Positions 11,382 to 22,496 of a stretch of DNA of 64,000 nt are shown here, piece after piece; position 1 is the first letter of the stretch, and every line of letters starts with the position of its first letter. Below the pieces are notes generated by a model that saw only the letters and a program-made list of their open reading frames with translations, made no database searches and had not been told where the DNA came from. The DNA is from Vandiemenella viatica. Lineage: Eukaryota; Arthropoda; Insecta; Orthoptera; Morabidae. The stretch spans positions 253,423,199-253,487,198 of the forward strand of contig JARYHS010009186.1 in NCBI GenBank assembly GCA_031002005.1, read 5' to 3'. The translations under genes and the position numbers were made by a program.

Positions 11382-11900
11382 TTTCCTTGAGGCCGTCGCC
11401 GCACCCCGGTGGTCCGCTCATGAGACCAAATCCTCACCGGAAAACAATTCTTTTTACTCCAAGGCCGAGCGGAAGGGTGAGAACATCAGCGTGTCCTTCT
11501 TGTGTTCAGTCGGCCTTGAGTTTTTCTAGTGAGTGCCTGTGTGTATTGAGATTTTGTTTCTCTCTTTTGTTTGTACTGTTTGGTTTCGTGATGTTCCGTG
11601 TACTGGAAGAACGTATTAGAATGTATGAAAGTGAGCCCAGTTTATGGGGACGTGAAGTGCAAGGAATATGACGACAGAAATAAACTATAATCTGCCTAGG
11701 CCTAGCTGCAGAAAACAGCAGCAGCACATCCGCAGAACGACTCCAGTCCTAATCGGAGAAACACAGTTCATGAACCATCCCCACAGCGAGTACTCCCACA
11801 CGTACGTGACAAAAGGAAGCAGTAAACCCGCAGGAAATGAATCTTTGCAAAGTGATGTGTTGTTGTCAAAATGTATTGCGGTCAAAGAACACTAAAGAAA

Positions 11901-12046
11901 AAAACGCTGGAAGCTGATCGCTTTGACGTTGTTGGCAAAACCATTGCCATGAAATTACCTGGCCTTCCGACCAATCAAATGATAATAGCAGAAAAAAAAT
12001 CATCATTAACGACACGCTGTTTGAAGCCGAAATGAATGCCTTATAG
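11901..12046 (+). pseudogene. BESS-motif-like relic of a Harbinger accessory protein
   Basis: The plus strand reads FDVVGKTIAMKLPGLPTNQM and then, after a frame change in an A8 run, IINDTLFEAEMNAL and a stop at 12044-12046. The spacing of hydrophobics and the FEAEM-type ending are like the BESS protein-interaction motif found after MADF domains. The upstream open frame 11668-11895 has no recognised MADF helix, so only the motif tail is called. Confidence 0.4.
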
Positions 12047-12056
12047 CAAGCAACGG

Positions 12057-12560
12057 TTAGCTACTTTCCGCCGGTACTATTCTGCAATAAGTAGTGTTGG
12101 ATTTTTTTTTCTTTCCCAGGAACCACATCGAATAGTTCCTGGTCATAATCATTACGATCTGAATTTTCTTACCAATCCCAGCAACACCCGCAAGACCATT
12201 GTCGTTGAAAACTTGTTCGTAGTTTCTTACCTTAGCCAAAAACTGAAGTGTAGCGGTGAGTTTTTCATGGGGGGAAATTGTTTCCCACATAACCGTATCT
12301 TTCTTTGAAATATATATAGTGGCTAACGATAACAGATGTAAATAGGTTTCTTCTTCTATCCTCAAATAATTCTGAAAGTCTCTGGGAAAACACTTCAATT
12401 CCGAAGGAAGATTTGTATGAGAATATTTTCTTCTTTTGAGTAGCCTCTCTTTGCTCCATCCACTTCTTGTAATGAGCTTTTTTGAGCGAGTTTTAACGCT
12501 ACTTGCCGCGATTAGCAAACTAACAGCAGCCAGTGCGCGATAGTCATCGGATGTTGCCAT
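12057..12560 (-). pseudogene. PIF/Harbinger transposase N-terminal relic (HARBI1-like)
   Basis: An open 167-codon frame. Residues about 60-110 contain FQNYLRIEEETYLHLLSL, ISKKDTVMWETISPHEKL and TATLQFLAKVRNYE. This is the pattern seen in HARBI1/PIF proteins just before the DDE domain (YLRMDEDTF...I..KDTVMR..ISP.ERL..TLRFLATG). The DDE catalytic region is missing because the frame diverges after about residue 115. The copy is therefore truncated. The first 50 residues (MATSDDYRAL..., basic KKLITRSGWSKERLLKRR) also fit the variable N-terminus. Confidence 0.65.
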
Positions 12561-12574
12561 CGTGAAACCAACTG

Positions 12575-13130
12575 TAGGACAGAGAAAGCCTTGAGGATTC
12601 CATGTCCGGACATCGATGTAAACCTTGAGGTCTGGCCTGCAGGCCCGGCCTCCAAGTGTATGGCTACATTAAGAGGGCGTACCCAGGTTCGCTCGAAGAA
12701 GACGCCGCTAGCAAGCGGTATCACAAACAGAAAGAAGGGCAGGAGAGGAAGAAACTCAAGAGGAAAGAAAACCCAAATGTGACCACAAGCACTGCCCTTG
12801 ACTAAGGCGGTGCCTGCACCAGGAAGATGGCAAAGACTCAATTCATCGCAGTGCCTCTGGAAGCCAGAGGCACCTTCTCCAGGGCTCCGGGGGCGGCCTG
12901 CTCTGTTCCAGGAGGGAGCTCCTGATGTGGGAGTAGGCGGCTCCAAGGACAAACCGGAGAAGAACGAGACCAAGAAACCTGAAGCTGGCTGACGGCACTT
13001 TGTGATCAGCATGTCAGCAGTCGCCCCGCTGCATCAGCAGAGACAACTGGCAGCCTGGATATTGACGCTGACCAGCAATGGTGCAGGAAGAACATTCGCG
13101 AAAGACAGTTTATCGACTAGAAGTATAATA
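12575..13130. other. Moderately GC-rich block of unknown origin
   Basis: GC-richer than its flanks, with overlapping open frames on both strands (longest 12512-13012 minus) that show no family motif. It could be part of a decayed transposon or an old coding fragment; nothing decisive is visible. Confidence 0.35.
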
Positions 13131-14002
13131 TACATAGATACTTGCTGATTTTGGTGTGAATTAGTTCGATGGTAGATAAATTAGTAGTTTGATTGAAAGA
13201 TTAATTGGTAGATTAATTAGTAGCATACTTTAGATCCTATCCAGATTTTTGAAAAAAGTAAATTTAAAAAAAAAATAATAACTGTAGGAAAAAACTTTTG
13301 AAAACAAGGTAGAAGGCTATGTAAAAATCAGGAAATAAAATAAAAATGACACATTCTAATTTATTCTCTAGTATTGTAGATATTGTGTATTTTACCATAC
13401 GCTAAATGAATTAGTAAGACGAAAAATAGTGTGAGAAGTTACGAGAGTTGGAGTGTGGCGTGTGTGGATTCGAACCCGACTGAGTCAGAGCTGCTCGTGC
13501 CACGTCAGCACAGCTGATTAGCGAGACGCCAAGGAGGCGGAGACAGAGAGAGAGAGAGACGGCAATTACTTTCTCGCTATCATCCCGCGCGGGACTTTAG
13601 CGCCCGAATTAATTCCGGCGCCGTCGCTGGGCCGGCAAACAAGTAATCCGACAGCTGTAGGGCGGACGATTGTCGCCCTCCAGAATAAACTACACGTAAA
13701 GACTCGGGGACAGCGCTCATGAATACACAGATTTAATCTGCGCGCTCGCAGCGCCATCGACGCGGAAAGCAAGCGGAGGGGCCAGGTGGCCAGATGCCAC
13801 TCTCCCGCTCGTCTCCGAGCTACACACATCGTCGGTGTAAACATTCATTTCCTTTACCCCACAATTTCTAAATCTGTAACGAGTCGTTGCCGTTTGCTAG
13901 GGATTTACTTCTAAATACCCGTTACCCGCGGACTGGTATGCGAGGACTTAGAATTCATTGCTAGAATTGAATGAAATCCACATGTAGTAAATTGTGTCAT
14001 AG
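13131..14002. other. Unassigned, CpG-dense at about 13480-13850
   Basis: AT-rich up to 13440, followed by a CpG-dense patch with an (AG)n run near 13544-13558. No gene is recognised. Confidence 0.45.
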
Positions 14003-14231
14003 ACAAACTGACTGCGAGAGAAACAAAGCCTGAGTGACCGATATAATATTACGTCTGTCTGTCACCTTTTAGTTAGTTTTCAAAATTTCATGACAAGATA
14101 TGTTACTTATCCAGAAAAAAAAAGAGTCCTGTTTCCTTCCTATTGTCAAATTTCACTGAGATCGGTTTAGTCGTGAAAATGGGACAAACAGACAGAGAGA
14201 GAGTTAATATCGCATTTATAATATTAGCCTA
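14003..14231 (+). repeat. Repeat E (ACTGACTGCGAGAG family)
   Basis: Begins ACAAACTGACTGCGAGAGAA and ends TTAGTCGTGAAAA...CAGACAGAGAGAGAG...TCGCATTTATAATATTAGC. Relatives lie at 33612, 34238 and 36182. The 3' half, with its CAGACAGA microsatellite and TCGCATTTATAATATTAG terminus, resembles 3' ends of RTE-type LINE/SINE families in insects; that placement is an inference. Confidence 0.65.
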
Positions 14232-15349
14232 GATGACATCACCAAAATACTATCGAACGGATTTTCTTGGGTCCAAAGATTATGATCTCGCTGAAAACTG
14301 CGGTATGTCTTAAAATTATGCGTGACGGGGATCAGAAGCAAGAAATGATAATATGGTCATAACCTCACAAAGATACACTCCATAGATTCTTATTACAATT
14401 CAGAGGTGACACACTACATCAAAGACTATCACCCCAGTAAGACTAAACATCCATAAAAATGTTATACACGTTTTTTAACTGCTTCTATTTGTTATTCCTG
14501 CGAAAACAAAATTATATTTGCAAAAATTCATTATATTAATTATTGATGCGCGACTTCCCCGTCGTGTTGGAGGGTCCGCTGCCGGATGTGGGCAGACGAG
14601 CTATCGGCTGGAAACTGCAGTTCTGGCTGTCATAGCACGCACACAGGACCGAAGGATGACGACAGAGCAAGCCGCCCGAAACACGTTTTTCCACACCATC
14701 AAAAATGGAACCCACGAAGATAAGAGTTTAGATTAAACTTTGTTTTTCGGTGATAGCAGAGTTTTTATTTTTCTCTTCGTATTTTGTAAACATTGGCTTT
14801 GACGTTTTGCTCTTTGTTTTGCGTGTACGAAGATTGTTAAAGTTTCATATTCTGACAGGAGTGCAGAGTGTAGCGATATAAACTGTTTAGTGAGAGGGCA
14901 AAATTGTGTGTGCGAAGATTGTTTTAGTTTCAAATTCTGACAGCAGTGTGCCGGCAAAGAGAACTACACAAGAAACGTCAGCGAAAAATTTACACTGTTC
15001 GCGGACATCCACGCGGCAGAAGCTGCCGGCAAATGCTGATTGTCAGTATTACGCTTTTTCAACTTTGAACTCACTACTGATTATCAGCATAGATACTGTC
15101 GAGTGAGGATGTTCACCGTGTTTAGTTCACTCCTTTTTCCTCTACATTCTTTTCAACTTTTTTGACCAAAGCCGCTCTGTCTGCTTCTCAATCTCTTTCG
15201 CTTCTAGACCATGTCTAACATCTTTCTGGGTCTCCTCTTCCATCTTCTTCTCATGTCAAACTATTCTCGACTTTATTTTTAATGTTCCGTGTTAAAAGGG
15301 AAACTGAGTCCCCTTCCTGTAGCTCCGCCAACTATTCGTTCATTTGTCT
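14232..15349. other. Unassigned
   Basis: No gene or known repeat is recognised. Two copies of a short segment (TGCGAAGATTGTT.AGTTTCA.ATTCTGACAG...GTG) at about 14823 and 14912 form a local direct repeat. Confidence 0.45.
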
Positions 15350-15985
15350 TTTAGATAGATAGATATGTTCACTTTGATCCCATGTGAGAATAATCTCGGG
15401 GATGTGGAACAGTGCATACACTTATTAGTAATGTCAATATTACTATATAATTGATAATATTATTATATATTGACAACAAGTTAGCTACAAGTATAATCAA
15501 TATCCCCTGTAATCTACAAATACAATCCCGAATTAATTACTACTTATTATGTAGAACGGTTTATACACTCGTTACCAGCATCTAATAACCAGTTATTTTC
15601 TTACCAACTAGTTACCATAATAAGTTTCACTGTAATCTACAACTACATATGTTATCATGTTAGTTACTATTTATGTGGAACAGTACACTCAATTTTGAAC
15701 AAAATATCAATTATATTACCAACATCCCATAAGCAGTCAATTACTTAAAAACCTATTAGTATGATAATTTTTCACAGTAACTTTGAGTGCATGCTATCCC
15801 ATGTTAGTTACTATATATGAGTGAAGTTTTTTAAACAGTGTAATTACTTCATTTGTCAAAAGTTTTAATAGAAAGAAAAACCATATATCATTTTAGTAAT
15901 TGTGGACAACTTTGTCACCTTCCCCTTCCATACACCATATATACTATTTTATCAGTCATTCTTAGTTTCCAAATTCCACAGAGGA
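15350..15985. repeat. Repeat H, degenerate tandem of about 145-bp units
   Basis: Successive units share TGTAATCTACAA, GTTACTATTTATGTGGAAC, ACACTC, AACCAGTTA/AGCAGTCAATTA and CCATAATAA-type words (for example from 15509 and 15631). The last part (about 15850-15985) matches 47680-47820. Unit boundaries are approximate. Confidence 0.5.
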
Positions 15986-16102
15986 TTCTGACTCGTGATG
16001 GAAAAACATTTTAGACTTCAACAGCTTTCTCAAGTTATGTGTTTCATTGGCCAAGAATCAAATATCGCATTATTTTTTTTTTAATATATCGTGGGGAACA
16101 TA

Positions 16103-16691
16103 CGAGGTGTATTCAAAAAGTAAGGGGGAATTTGAAAATTTCGCGGGTTATATTAGTCCCAATGGCACAATTTTTTGTGTTGGCAAACATGTCTTAAAAG
16201 TATGTTTAGTCTCGTCAGCTGTTAAAAGTATAACACGTGTTTTGGTACAGTCGGCGATTTTTCATTTGTATAAATTATGTATCACCTTCAATTTCAACGC
16301 CATCAGAAGAAAACGCCGGGGATTTGCGGCAAAACAATTCATGCCTTTTGCATCACGATAATGCACCTGTTCACTCATCGTTTCTTATTCGTGAATTTTT
16401 CGCAAAAACAACTCTGTAATTATTCCCCAGCCTCCATATTTGCCAGACAAGGCCGCGTGTGGCTTTTTTCTGTTGAAGGGCAGTCGTTTTACAAGCATAG
16501 ATGGGACTAAAAGTGCATCGCTGAAAGAACTCAAAGCTATCCCAAAGATTGACTTGCAGAAACGGTTTGGCGATTGGAAGAAACACTGGGATAAGTGTAA
16601 AATATCTAATGGGAACTATTTCGATGCACACGGATAAATAAAATTCTTTATAAAAAATGAAAATTCCCGTTATTTTTTGAACAAATATCTT
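16103..16691 (+). pseudogene. Mariner transposase relic with internal deletion
   Basis: Ends of the type GAGGTGTATTCAAAAAGTAA are matched by an inverse copy at about 16650-16691. Inside, shifting frames give SCLLHHDNAPVHSS, REFFAKTT, MPDKAACGFFLLKGSRF and LQKRFGDWKKHWDKC. These correspond to the mariner blocks around the second and third catalytic aspartates and the C-terminus. In the third block the aspartate of the usual CDFFL is glycine (CGFFL). The N-terminal half is lost, so the copy is inactive. Confidence 0.8.
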
Positions 16692-16919
16692 AGATGTCTA
16701 GAGCTCGTCAGTTAAATTTTTATTATTATTATTTGGTTTTCTTCACTTAAAAATAATAAAGTGATGCGCCGTCAAAGTAATTAATTTTATATTATTTTTG
16801 TAACCGTGTTTGTCTCAAAATCGCTCTTGTTTAGGAAATTCAAATTTGTAACAAATATCAACCATTCCTGTACTTAAATCGCAACTACTAAAAATAGTTA
16901 CATGTAATATACTTTGTGT

Positions 16920-17062
16920 CAGTGACGGATCTAGGGGGGAGGGGGGTAGGGGGATCAAGCCCCCCAAAAAGAATCTGAATTCGTCCAAAGCCCCCCAAAC
17001 CAAAATCCACTCAAGCCCCCCCCCCCCCTTCCACCCAAACCAAAATCCTGCATCCGCTACTG
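16920..17062. mobile_element. 143-bp hAT-type MITE with G-run and C-run arms
   Basis: Ends CAGTGACGGATC... and ...GCATCCGCTACTG form terminal inverted repeats. The flanks CTTTGTGT (16912-16919) and CTTTGCAA (17063-17070) match at 6 of 8 bases, suggesting an 8-bp target duplication. One arm holds G-runs (GGGGGG, GGGGGG, GGGGG) and the other C-runs up to 14, so a long G:C hairpin can form. Confidence 0.6.
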
Positions 17063-17528
17063 CTTTGCAACTTGTGAGCAAAATAAGCAAATCTTTATTT
17101 CGAAGTTACGTTATAAACTACTGATATTATTTCATTGAAAGATTTTAACACAGAGTGACTTGCCGTATGCTAAGCTGAGAGTTCCAGAGACCTCAAAAAG
17201 AGCAACGGCTCAATAATTTTACAAGTATATTATTCACTGAGGTTTTTGTTAATCTCAGCTCTCCACAATATAAATCAGATAGCACAAAGAACCATTGTGT
17301 CATCTCATTCACTCGATAAGCTGATTTGGCAGTTAAATTGAACTTACCATATTCCAGACTACTGCAGCAAAGTGAATGGTGAGAGAATTTTGAACAAGTG
17401 GTCTACTGATTCGCCGTATGGTTCCATTTCTCATAGTCCTTCTACAAACAGATAGTTAATAATTATTGAAGAGGATGATCAAGCCAAGCAGATATCAGTG
17501 GGAGGAAAATTATTTAGCAATAACAGTA

Positions 17529-17828
17529 GGGAGCGTCCACAAACTACGTGGCTCGATCTAGGTGGGGGGAGGGATTAGCTGGAAAGCAACGTTGAGCTAC
17601 GTGGGGGGGGGGGGAGGGTTTCCGAGCCAACTTTTAGTTCATATTATTTGTCACAGTTAAAATAAGGCACAGAAGCATATGAATATTTATTTCCTTCATT
17701 TAGTTATCTCAGTATGTAATTTACGATAGTCTGATAAGAGAAAACAGTAAAAAATGTCAAAAGATTCGTGCTAAGTAGGAGGGGGAGGGGGGGTTAGAGG
17801 CAAAAGCCACGTCGGGTTTATATATTCA
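17529..17828. mobile_element. G-rich MITE related to the 10637 element
   Basis: Left end GGGAGCGTCCACAAACTACGTGGC; the inverse of the right end reads ATATAAACCCGACGTGGC. G-runs flank an AT-rich centre. No coding content. Confidence 0.5.
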
Positions 17829-19098
17829 TACGTTTTATTGTTTGTTTGTATCGACACTATATTAGTTATGGCATCCATCACTTTCTTTTAACTATCATAA
17901 TAAATTTATTTAGAAATAAATGTAGTAAAAAGTTTATTTCTTCTTTAATTATTTGACTAAGAATAAGAAACCCTCTATATCCCAAGCATAAATATTAACT
18001 TTATACACTTCTGGTCCATCCTTATTGTTGTTAGCGGGAAAATTAGTTATCGTATTACAACTCCAGTTTCACGGGTTGAAACATTGTAGGTGCAGCTATC
18101 GTCATAGTCAGGAAACAGTCCCAATCTGGTTATATGTTGATGACTCAGACACAGAGTAAAGTAGTCATTTATCTGCGTGAACTTCTCTGCAAATTGAGAA
18201 CTTGTCTAGACCTAGAATCATGAGGAAAACTCGGTAACGGCTTACAAGTAGTTGTCTCATGCCAAATGTTTTGTTGTTGTGGTGTTCCCGGGAGCAAGGA
18301 TTGGCACCAGTTATTATTACTCTCTATCATTAAAATGTTGTATATAAATACCTTGTTCAATTTTGCCTGGGCGCCATGGAAGGAGTCCTTCCAGAATTTT
18401 CAATAAACAATCAGAAATGTAGTTATTTGTTTTATTATAAGGAAATTTATATTAATTTTATATACTGACACTTGCATTTATTGTTATCAACATAAGGAAG
18501 ATGATTTGCGTTGACTAAAATATATAACAAGAAAATTAAATCTATATAATAAAAATTGATTAAATAAACAGTGAAACGACAGATCATGAACAAAGTCCGA
18601 CTAACTCAAAATAAAATCAGAGAGCACAAGTCTCTACAGGTTTTCGCTTTCAGTTACAATGCGCCACACTTTGAGTTGGTTTGTTCTGGTGGAATAAAAA
18701 AATTGTGTAATTACCATCTAGGTGATGTTTATATTGTAGTCAGCGCTGTCCGTTCTTCTGGAATTTCTGTGCGCAACACACACAAAACAAAATTCAATCG
18801 TCGCACAGTGTTATCACTGGACGAGCACTTGTTTTGGAACACATTCGATTATTATCCTTTCGAACGGCGTCTCACTGGCCAGCTGCAATCGTCTCCTCAA
18901 AGCGAGGATTTTAGCGTGAAACAAAACAAAAAAAACTTGTCTGAACTTATTATCAAATAATAGTGTTATCCTTCCATGCATACACGCACACAACCTCTCT
19001 GTCCTTCACGCACCGTTAGCACGGGCGGACTGTACCCACTGAAGGAATGTGCGGTTCCATTATCTCGTTTCCCATCTCCAAACACCTGCACTTCGCCG
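17829..19098. other. Unassigned, one 129-codon open frame at 18571-18960 (+)
   Basis: Otherwise AT-rich. The open frame 18571-18960 (start MKRQIMNKVRLTQNKIREHK) shows no recognised domain, signal peptide or membrane segment. At this AT content, 129 codons is longer than most chance frames but not decisive. No splice or promoter context supports it. Confidence 0.3.
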
Positions 19099-19338
19099 AC
19101 CCCGGCAGCGTAGGGGTAGCGTGCTTGCTTCTCGTTGCAGGGGTCGCCGGTTCGAGTCCGGCCTAGGGCATGGGTGGTTTTAATTAAGTGTTGTGTTCGT
19201 CTTGTGTCGTCCGTACACATTAGAGAAAATAATCATACTTATAAGAAATCTGTACATTATAAGAGGAGAAAACACATTGAGCTGGCTGAATGGCTAACAC
19301 GGCCGAATGCCATTTAAAAAAAAAAAAAAAAAAAAAAA
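19099..19338 (+). mobile_element. SINE-C copy
   Basis: tRNA-like head with GGCAGCGTAGGGGTAGCG and box B GGTTCGAGTCC, then the family words TTAAGTGTTGTGT...CTTGTGTCGTC, ACACATTGAGCTGGCTGAATGGC, and an A tail. The better-preserved relative is at 43513-43809. Confidence 0.8.
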
Positions 19339-19704
19339 TAACCACCTGCACTGCTCCACAAAGGGTGCCGCGATGGTTGCACTGCGATATAGTCTCTGTT
19401 GCTCACACCAACCAACGCTTGCTAGAAAAATATGAAGCTTCCGCAGGCGAACCGCTTCATTGTTTCTCTTTAGCATATTTATATACTACTTATAATATGT
19501 GAGACTGTTTTAAGGAAACCGTGAAAATCAGAAATCTGGGACTGGGAACCGTGTCCTTATGTGGGCTAAGCCTTGAGGCTCAATCCCATTAACTGCAGAA
19601 TATGTGAATAGTTTCGAGTGCGTAACATGTTTTGATACCACGAGGAGGAGAGCAGCTGGACGGGGCGAGTTAGGTGGCAGGTGTTAATCTGTGTTTGCTT
19701 TTAG

Positions 19705-19855
19705 GCAGCGGGGCCCAGGAACAAGGCGGAGCCGTGCAGGGAAATCCTCCGGGAAATGCTTTCAAGCGCCTTCTTCAAGAATTCACAACCTCGGAAGTGC
19801 TTCTCCACGCGCGAAGCAACCCCCGACACCTCCTGCACTGTGCGATCTGTTTTAC
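19705..19855 (+). other. Possible orphan exon or exon-like block (weak)
   Basis: A TTTGCTTTTAG acceptor-like signal is followed by a 150-bp GC-rich stretch open in more than one frame; the most protein-like frame contains CREILREMLSSAFFKNSQ. No convincing donor is seen before the LINE-A copy at 19866. It could equally be chance or an old coding relic. Confidence 0.18.
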
Positions 19856-19865
19856 GTTCGTTACG

Positions 19866-20460
19866 TTTAATTTAATTTAATTTCGATGAGACGCAAGCTC
19901 CGGTGGCAATTTCTCTACACACCCATTTCCCCCGTATATTGTTACGCTTATTTTTGCTCACTACGAATTTTAATTAAATTGTCTTTTCAGCGCTTTCGGT
20001 AAATTATTCGTCGCTTCTCTTTTTAATTTATTCCAATTCCCGAATCCCTTACCTAAGAAAGAAAATCTTCCTACACCTTATGCCTTAAATCGAGTGCCAG
20101 CTTGTGGTCATGTTCATCTTTTCCGTTCCATGTAGTTCTCTTAGTTTTCCACCAATATTTTTCCATGCCTCAACACCAATATTCTCCTTGTATACTCCCA
20201 TGACTCTCTTCACTCTCCTCCTGTCTTCCAAAGAATCCCATTCCAGCTATTTCATCATATCGGTTACTGATTGTGTTCTTCAGTCATTTCCAGAGATAAT
20301 CCTATCAGCTCTTCTTTGTGTGCTTTATAATTCATGTATTTGATACCAAACCTGTGGGTCCCATAATACACCACTATATTCCAGCAATCGCTTAGCCAAA
20401 GTTTTGTAAATCAATTCTCCCACTTCTCTAGCATTTATCCTCAACAAACTCTGAAATAAG
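19866..20460 (-). pseudogene. LINE-A copy, minus
   Basis: Read on the minus strand it runs from the family block for LLxYSGVLWDPQVWYQIHEL through the SLEDRRRVKRVMGVYKENIG-like block to the 3' UTR, and ends in (AATTA)n at 19868-19882. Several frameshifts are present. It is one of the longer LINE-A copies in the window. Confidence 0.75.
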
Positions 20461-20654
20461 GATTTTGATATCTTTCCTTACTAGTATCCATTGTGTCCTG
20501 ACCTAATAAGCTGAGTTATCTTTGCATTTATTTTCAACCCCTGTTAACCTTCCATTATTGTTCTTGTTTCATTATTTTCAACTTCACTGACCCGCAATAA
20601 TAATTAGAGAATAAACATAACTTACAATGTGACGTAATTTTTTTCTTTCAATTT

Positions 20655-21290
20655 TCAGTCTGTAACAATCATACGTCTTCTTCTTAAGTCAACTTCTCCT
20701 ATTGGATGTTACTGGTCCACATAGCTAAAACTGCAGCATGAAAAGCCTCTTCTGATGTGCAGTTGTATCATCTCCGAATGTCCTTCAGCCACGAATTCCT
20801 TCTCCTCCCAACAGATATTTTCCCTTCAATGATGAGTTACAGTAGCTGGTACCTCCTGCCTCTCATAATGTGTCCTAGATATTCAGTTTTTCCTTTGTTT
20901 TATAGTGAACAGCAATTCTTTTTGTTTCCCCGTCCGATGAAGTACTTCTACGTTTGAGATTTTCAGCACCCAAGATATTCGTAAGAGACGACGATACAAA
21001 TACATTTCAAAAGATTCAATTTTTGTCTCTAGAATTTGGTCTAATGTCCAGCTTTCACAGCCATAAAGAAAAATTGAGAAAACGTAGCAGCGAATCATTC
21101 GCTTTCTCAATTGCGATCCGATCTTATGAAAAAAATTTTCATGCTAATAAATTTTTTCCTGGCCTGTTCTATTCTCGATTTGATTTCTTCTTGCAATCAC
21201 ACTGGTCATACATCACAATGCCTAAGTATTTGAAAGAGGATACTTGCTCGGACTTATTGCCTTTTATTAATAGGGTTGGCTGGATTTTTC
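20655..21290 (-). pseudogene. LINE-C, RTE-like reverse transcriptase C-terminal region
   Basis: The minus strand gives EIKSRIEQARKKFISMK, then MRKRMIRCYVFSIFLYGCES, ESFEMYLYRRLLRISW, NVEVLHRTGKQKELLFTIKQ and GRRRNSWLKDIRR, with frameshifts between. This block order is diagnostic of the region after the reverse transcriptase fingers and palm in RTE/endonuclease-RT type LINEs. It is 5'-truncated and frameshifted. Confidence 0.8.
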
Positions 21291-21309
21291 TCTTAGAGAA
21301 GAATAATTT

Positions 21310-21700
21310 ATAAAAAATAAGATTGAAAAATATTTGTTGTATGTATAATAAATATAACGTGGTGATACAAAATACTAATCAGATTTTTTTGAAGAATCTC
21401 TGATAGCAAGAATATGTAAGAGATTACAAAAGTGATTTGGAAGATGATGGATTGATTATGGAGGGAATAGGATTGACGGAGAGGAATTGAAAAGGTGAGA
21501 ATGGAAACGACTCCGGTAGAGAGATACCGGATCATTACGAAAGGAATGTGAACCACGGAAAACATTTACGGCTGCAGCCAAAGAGGACAGTATTGATATT
21601 GAATTAGTGTTACGTTAATTTTTCACAGTGTCAAAAAGTGATGTATAGAGCGGAGTAATATATGAAGTGCTGTTGTGTTAAATTTATCAGTTTCAGTAGT
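21310..21700. repeat. Repeat G, copy 1
   Basis: Shares ordered words with 29320-29720: AAATAAGATTGAA.AATATTTGTT, AATCTCTGATAGCAA, ACTCCGGTAGAGAG..CCGG and TATAGAGCGGAGTAATA. No coding capacity remains and the class is not assigned. An A15 run follows at 21774-21787. Confidence 0.5.
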
Positions 21701-22144
21701 TCAATGTAAAAACTACTTAAAATAACGATAATTTTGTACTGGTTGTATGGTCTTGCATTACCAAATGCCAGTAAAAAAAAAAAAAAATATGGAGTGGTCA
21801 TGTACAGATTAAAAACAAGAGTGGATTGTCGATTAGGATGGTAAGGCTACACATTAAGGAGACGAGGTGGTGCATATGTCGGAAGGTTGAGGGAGAGCGT
21901 TGGTCGATAAGCGTCATACGTGAGCGGGGAGACGAGCACTTTACTCTGATGCGTCGATGAGGGGAGTTTCATGTAAAGAGGGGAAACAACAGGAAGGTGT
22001 AGCGGATCAACCGAAGGGGCACACGGCACGAGCGAAGCGGGATAAAACACCACACGGGGCGCCAGGGCGGCTTCAGGCAGAATGCCACTGTGCTGTCCTA
22101 TACGGATATGCAGATGCAAATACGGAGTGGTGGTGGAACTGCGG

Positions 22145-22227
22145 AGGAAATGCCCGGACGGAGATTCGAACCGGCGTCCTCCCGAATGCGAGGCCTGAGC
22201 CTTAACCACTCACCCACCACGCTCGGT
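22145..22227 (-). mobile_element. SINE-A head joined to unrelated body
   Basis: Only the tRNA-like head of SINE-A is present (inverse box B GATTCGAACC, then CCACCACGCTCGGT). The sequence before it (about 21850-22144) does not match the SINE-A body. It may be a chimeric SINE or a head inserted next to another repeat. Confidence 0.55.
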
Positions 22228-22399
22228 CCCCTCTAATAATAATTCCATTCTTTTGATCAGTGATCGTTCGTTTTACGACATAATTTTCGTTTTCCACAGC
22301 ATATTAGTATGACTGGAACCCCTCTACAGAATTTTCTAAGAAAGGATTACTTCTTCAAACAACCATCTTATTCTTTCGTAGTTTATTCTGTGTCTTGCC

Positions 22400-22490
22400 A
22401 TCCTTCGTTGTGCCAGAGGTGAAGGTAGGGTTAAGAGCCTTTTAAAGTCCCAGTCGAGACCGGGATTCGAAATGAGGAGCTTTTGACCGA
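22400..22490 (-). mobile_element. SINE-D fragment
   Basis: Shares TGTGCCAGAGGTGAAGGT, GGGTTAAGAGCC and GAGACCGGGATTCGAA with the copies at 26742 and 35861. Only the middle part is present. Confidence 0.6.
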
Positions 22491-22496
22491 TACTAT

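Larger units (their letters stand above)
11300..12570. mobile_element. PIF/Harbinger remnant with two convergent ORF relics
   Basis: A 75-bp palindrome at the left (11307-11381), a BESS-motif-like relic on the plus strand and a transposase N-terminal relic on the minus strand lie within 1.3 kb. PIF/Harbinger elements characteristically encode a transposase plus a separate MYB/SANT or MADF-type protein, which fits this pairing. The right terminus was not located; the extent is inferred. Confidence 0.5.

Noticed and set aside
12512..13012. 166-codon minus frame as a membrane protein gene
   Set aside because: The hydrophobic stretch comes from inverse purine-rich sequence; the other strand is also open and no start, splice or family evidence exists.
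13440..13520. tRNA-like GGGTTCGAATCC on the minus strand
   Set aside because: The bases on either side cannot form the 5-bp T stem, and no D arm or acceptor stem is found; not a tRNA gene and not a member of the SINE families seen here.
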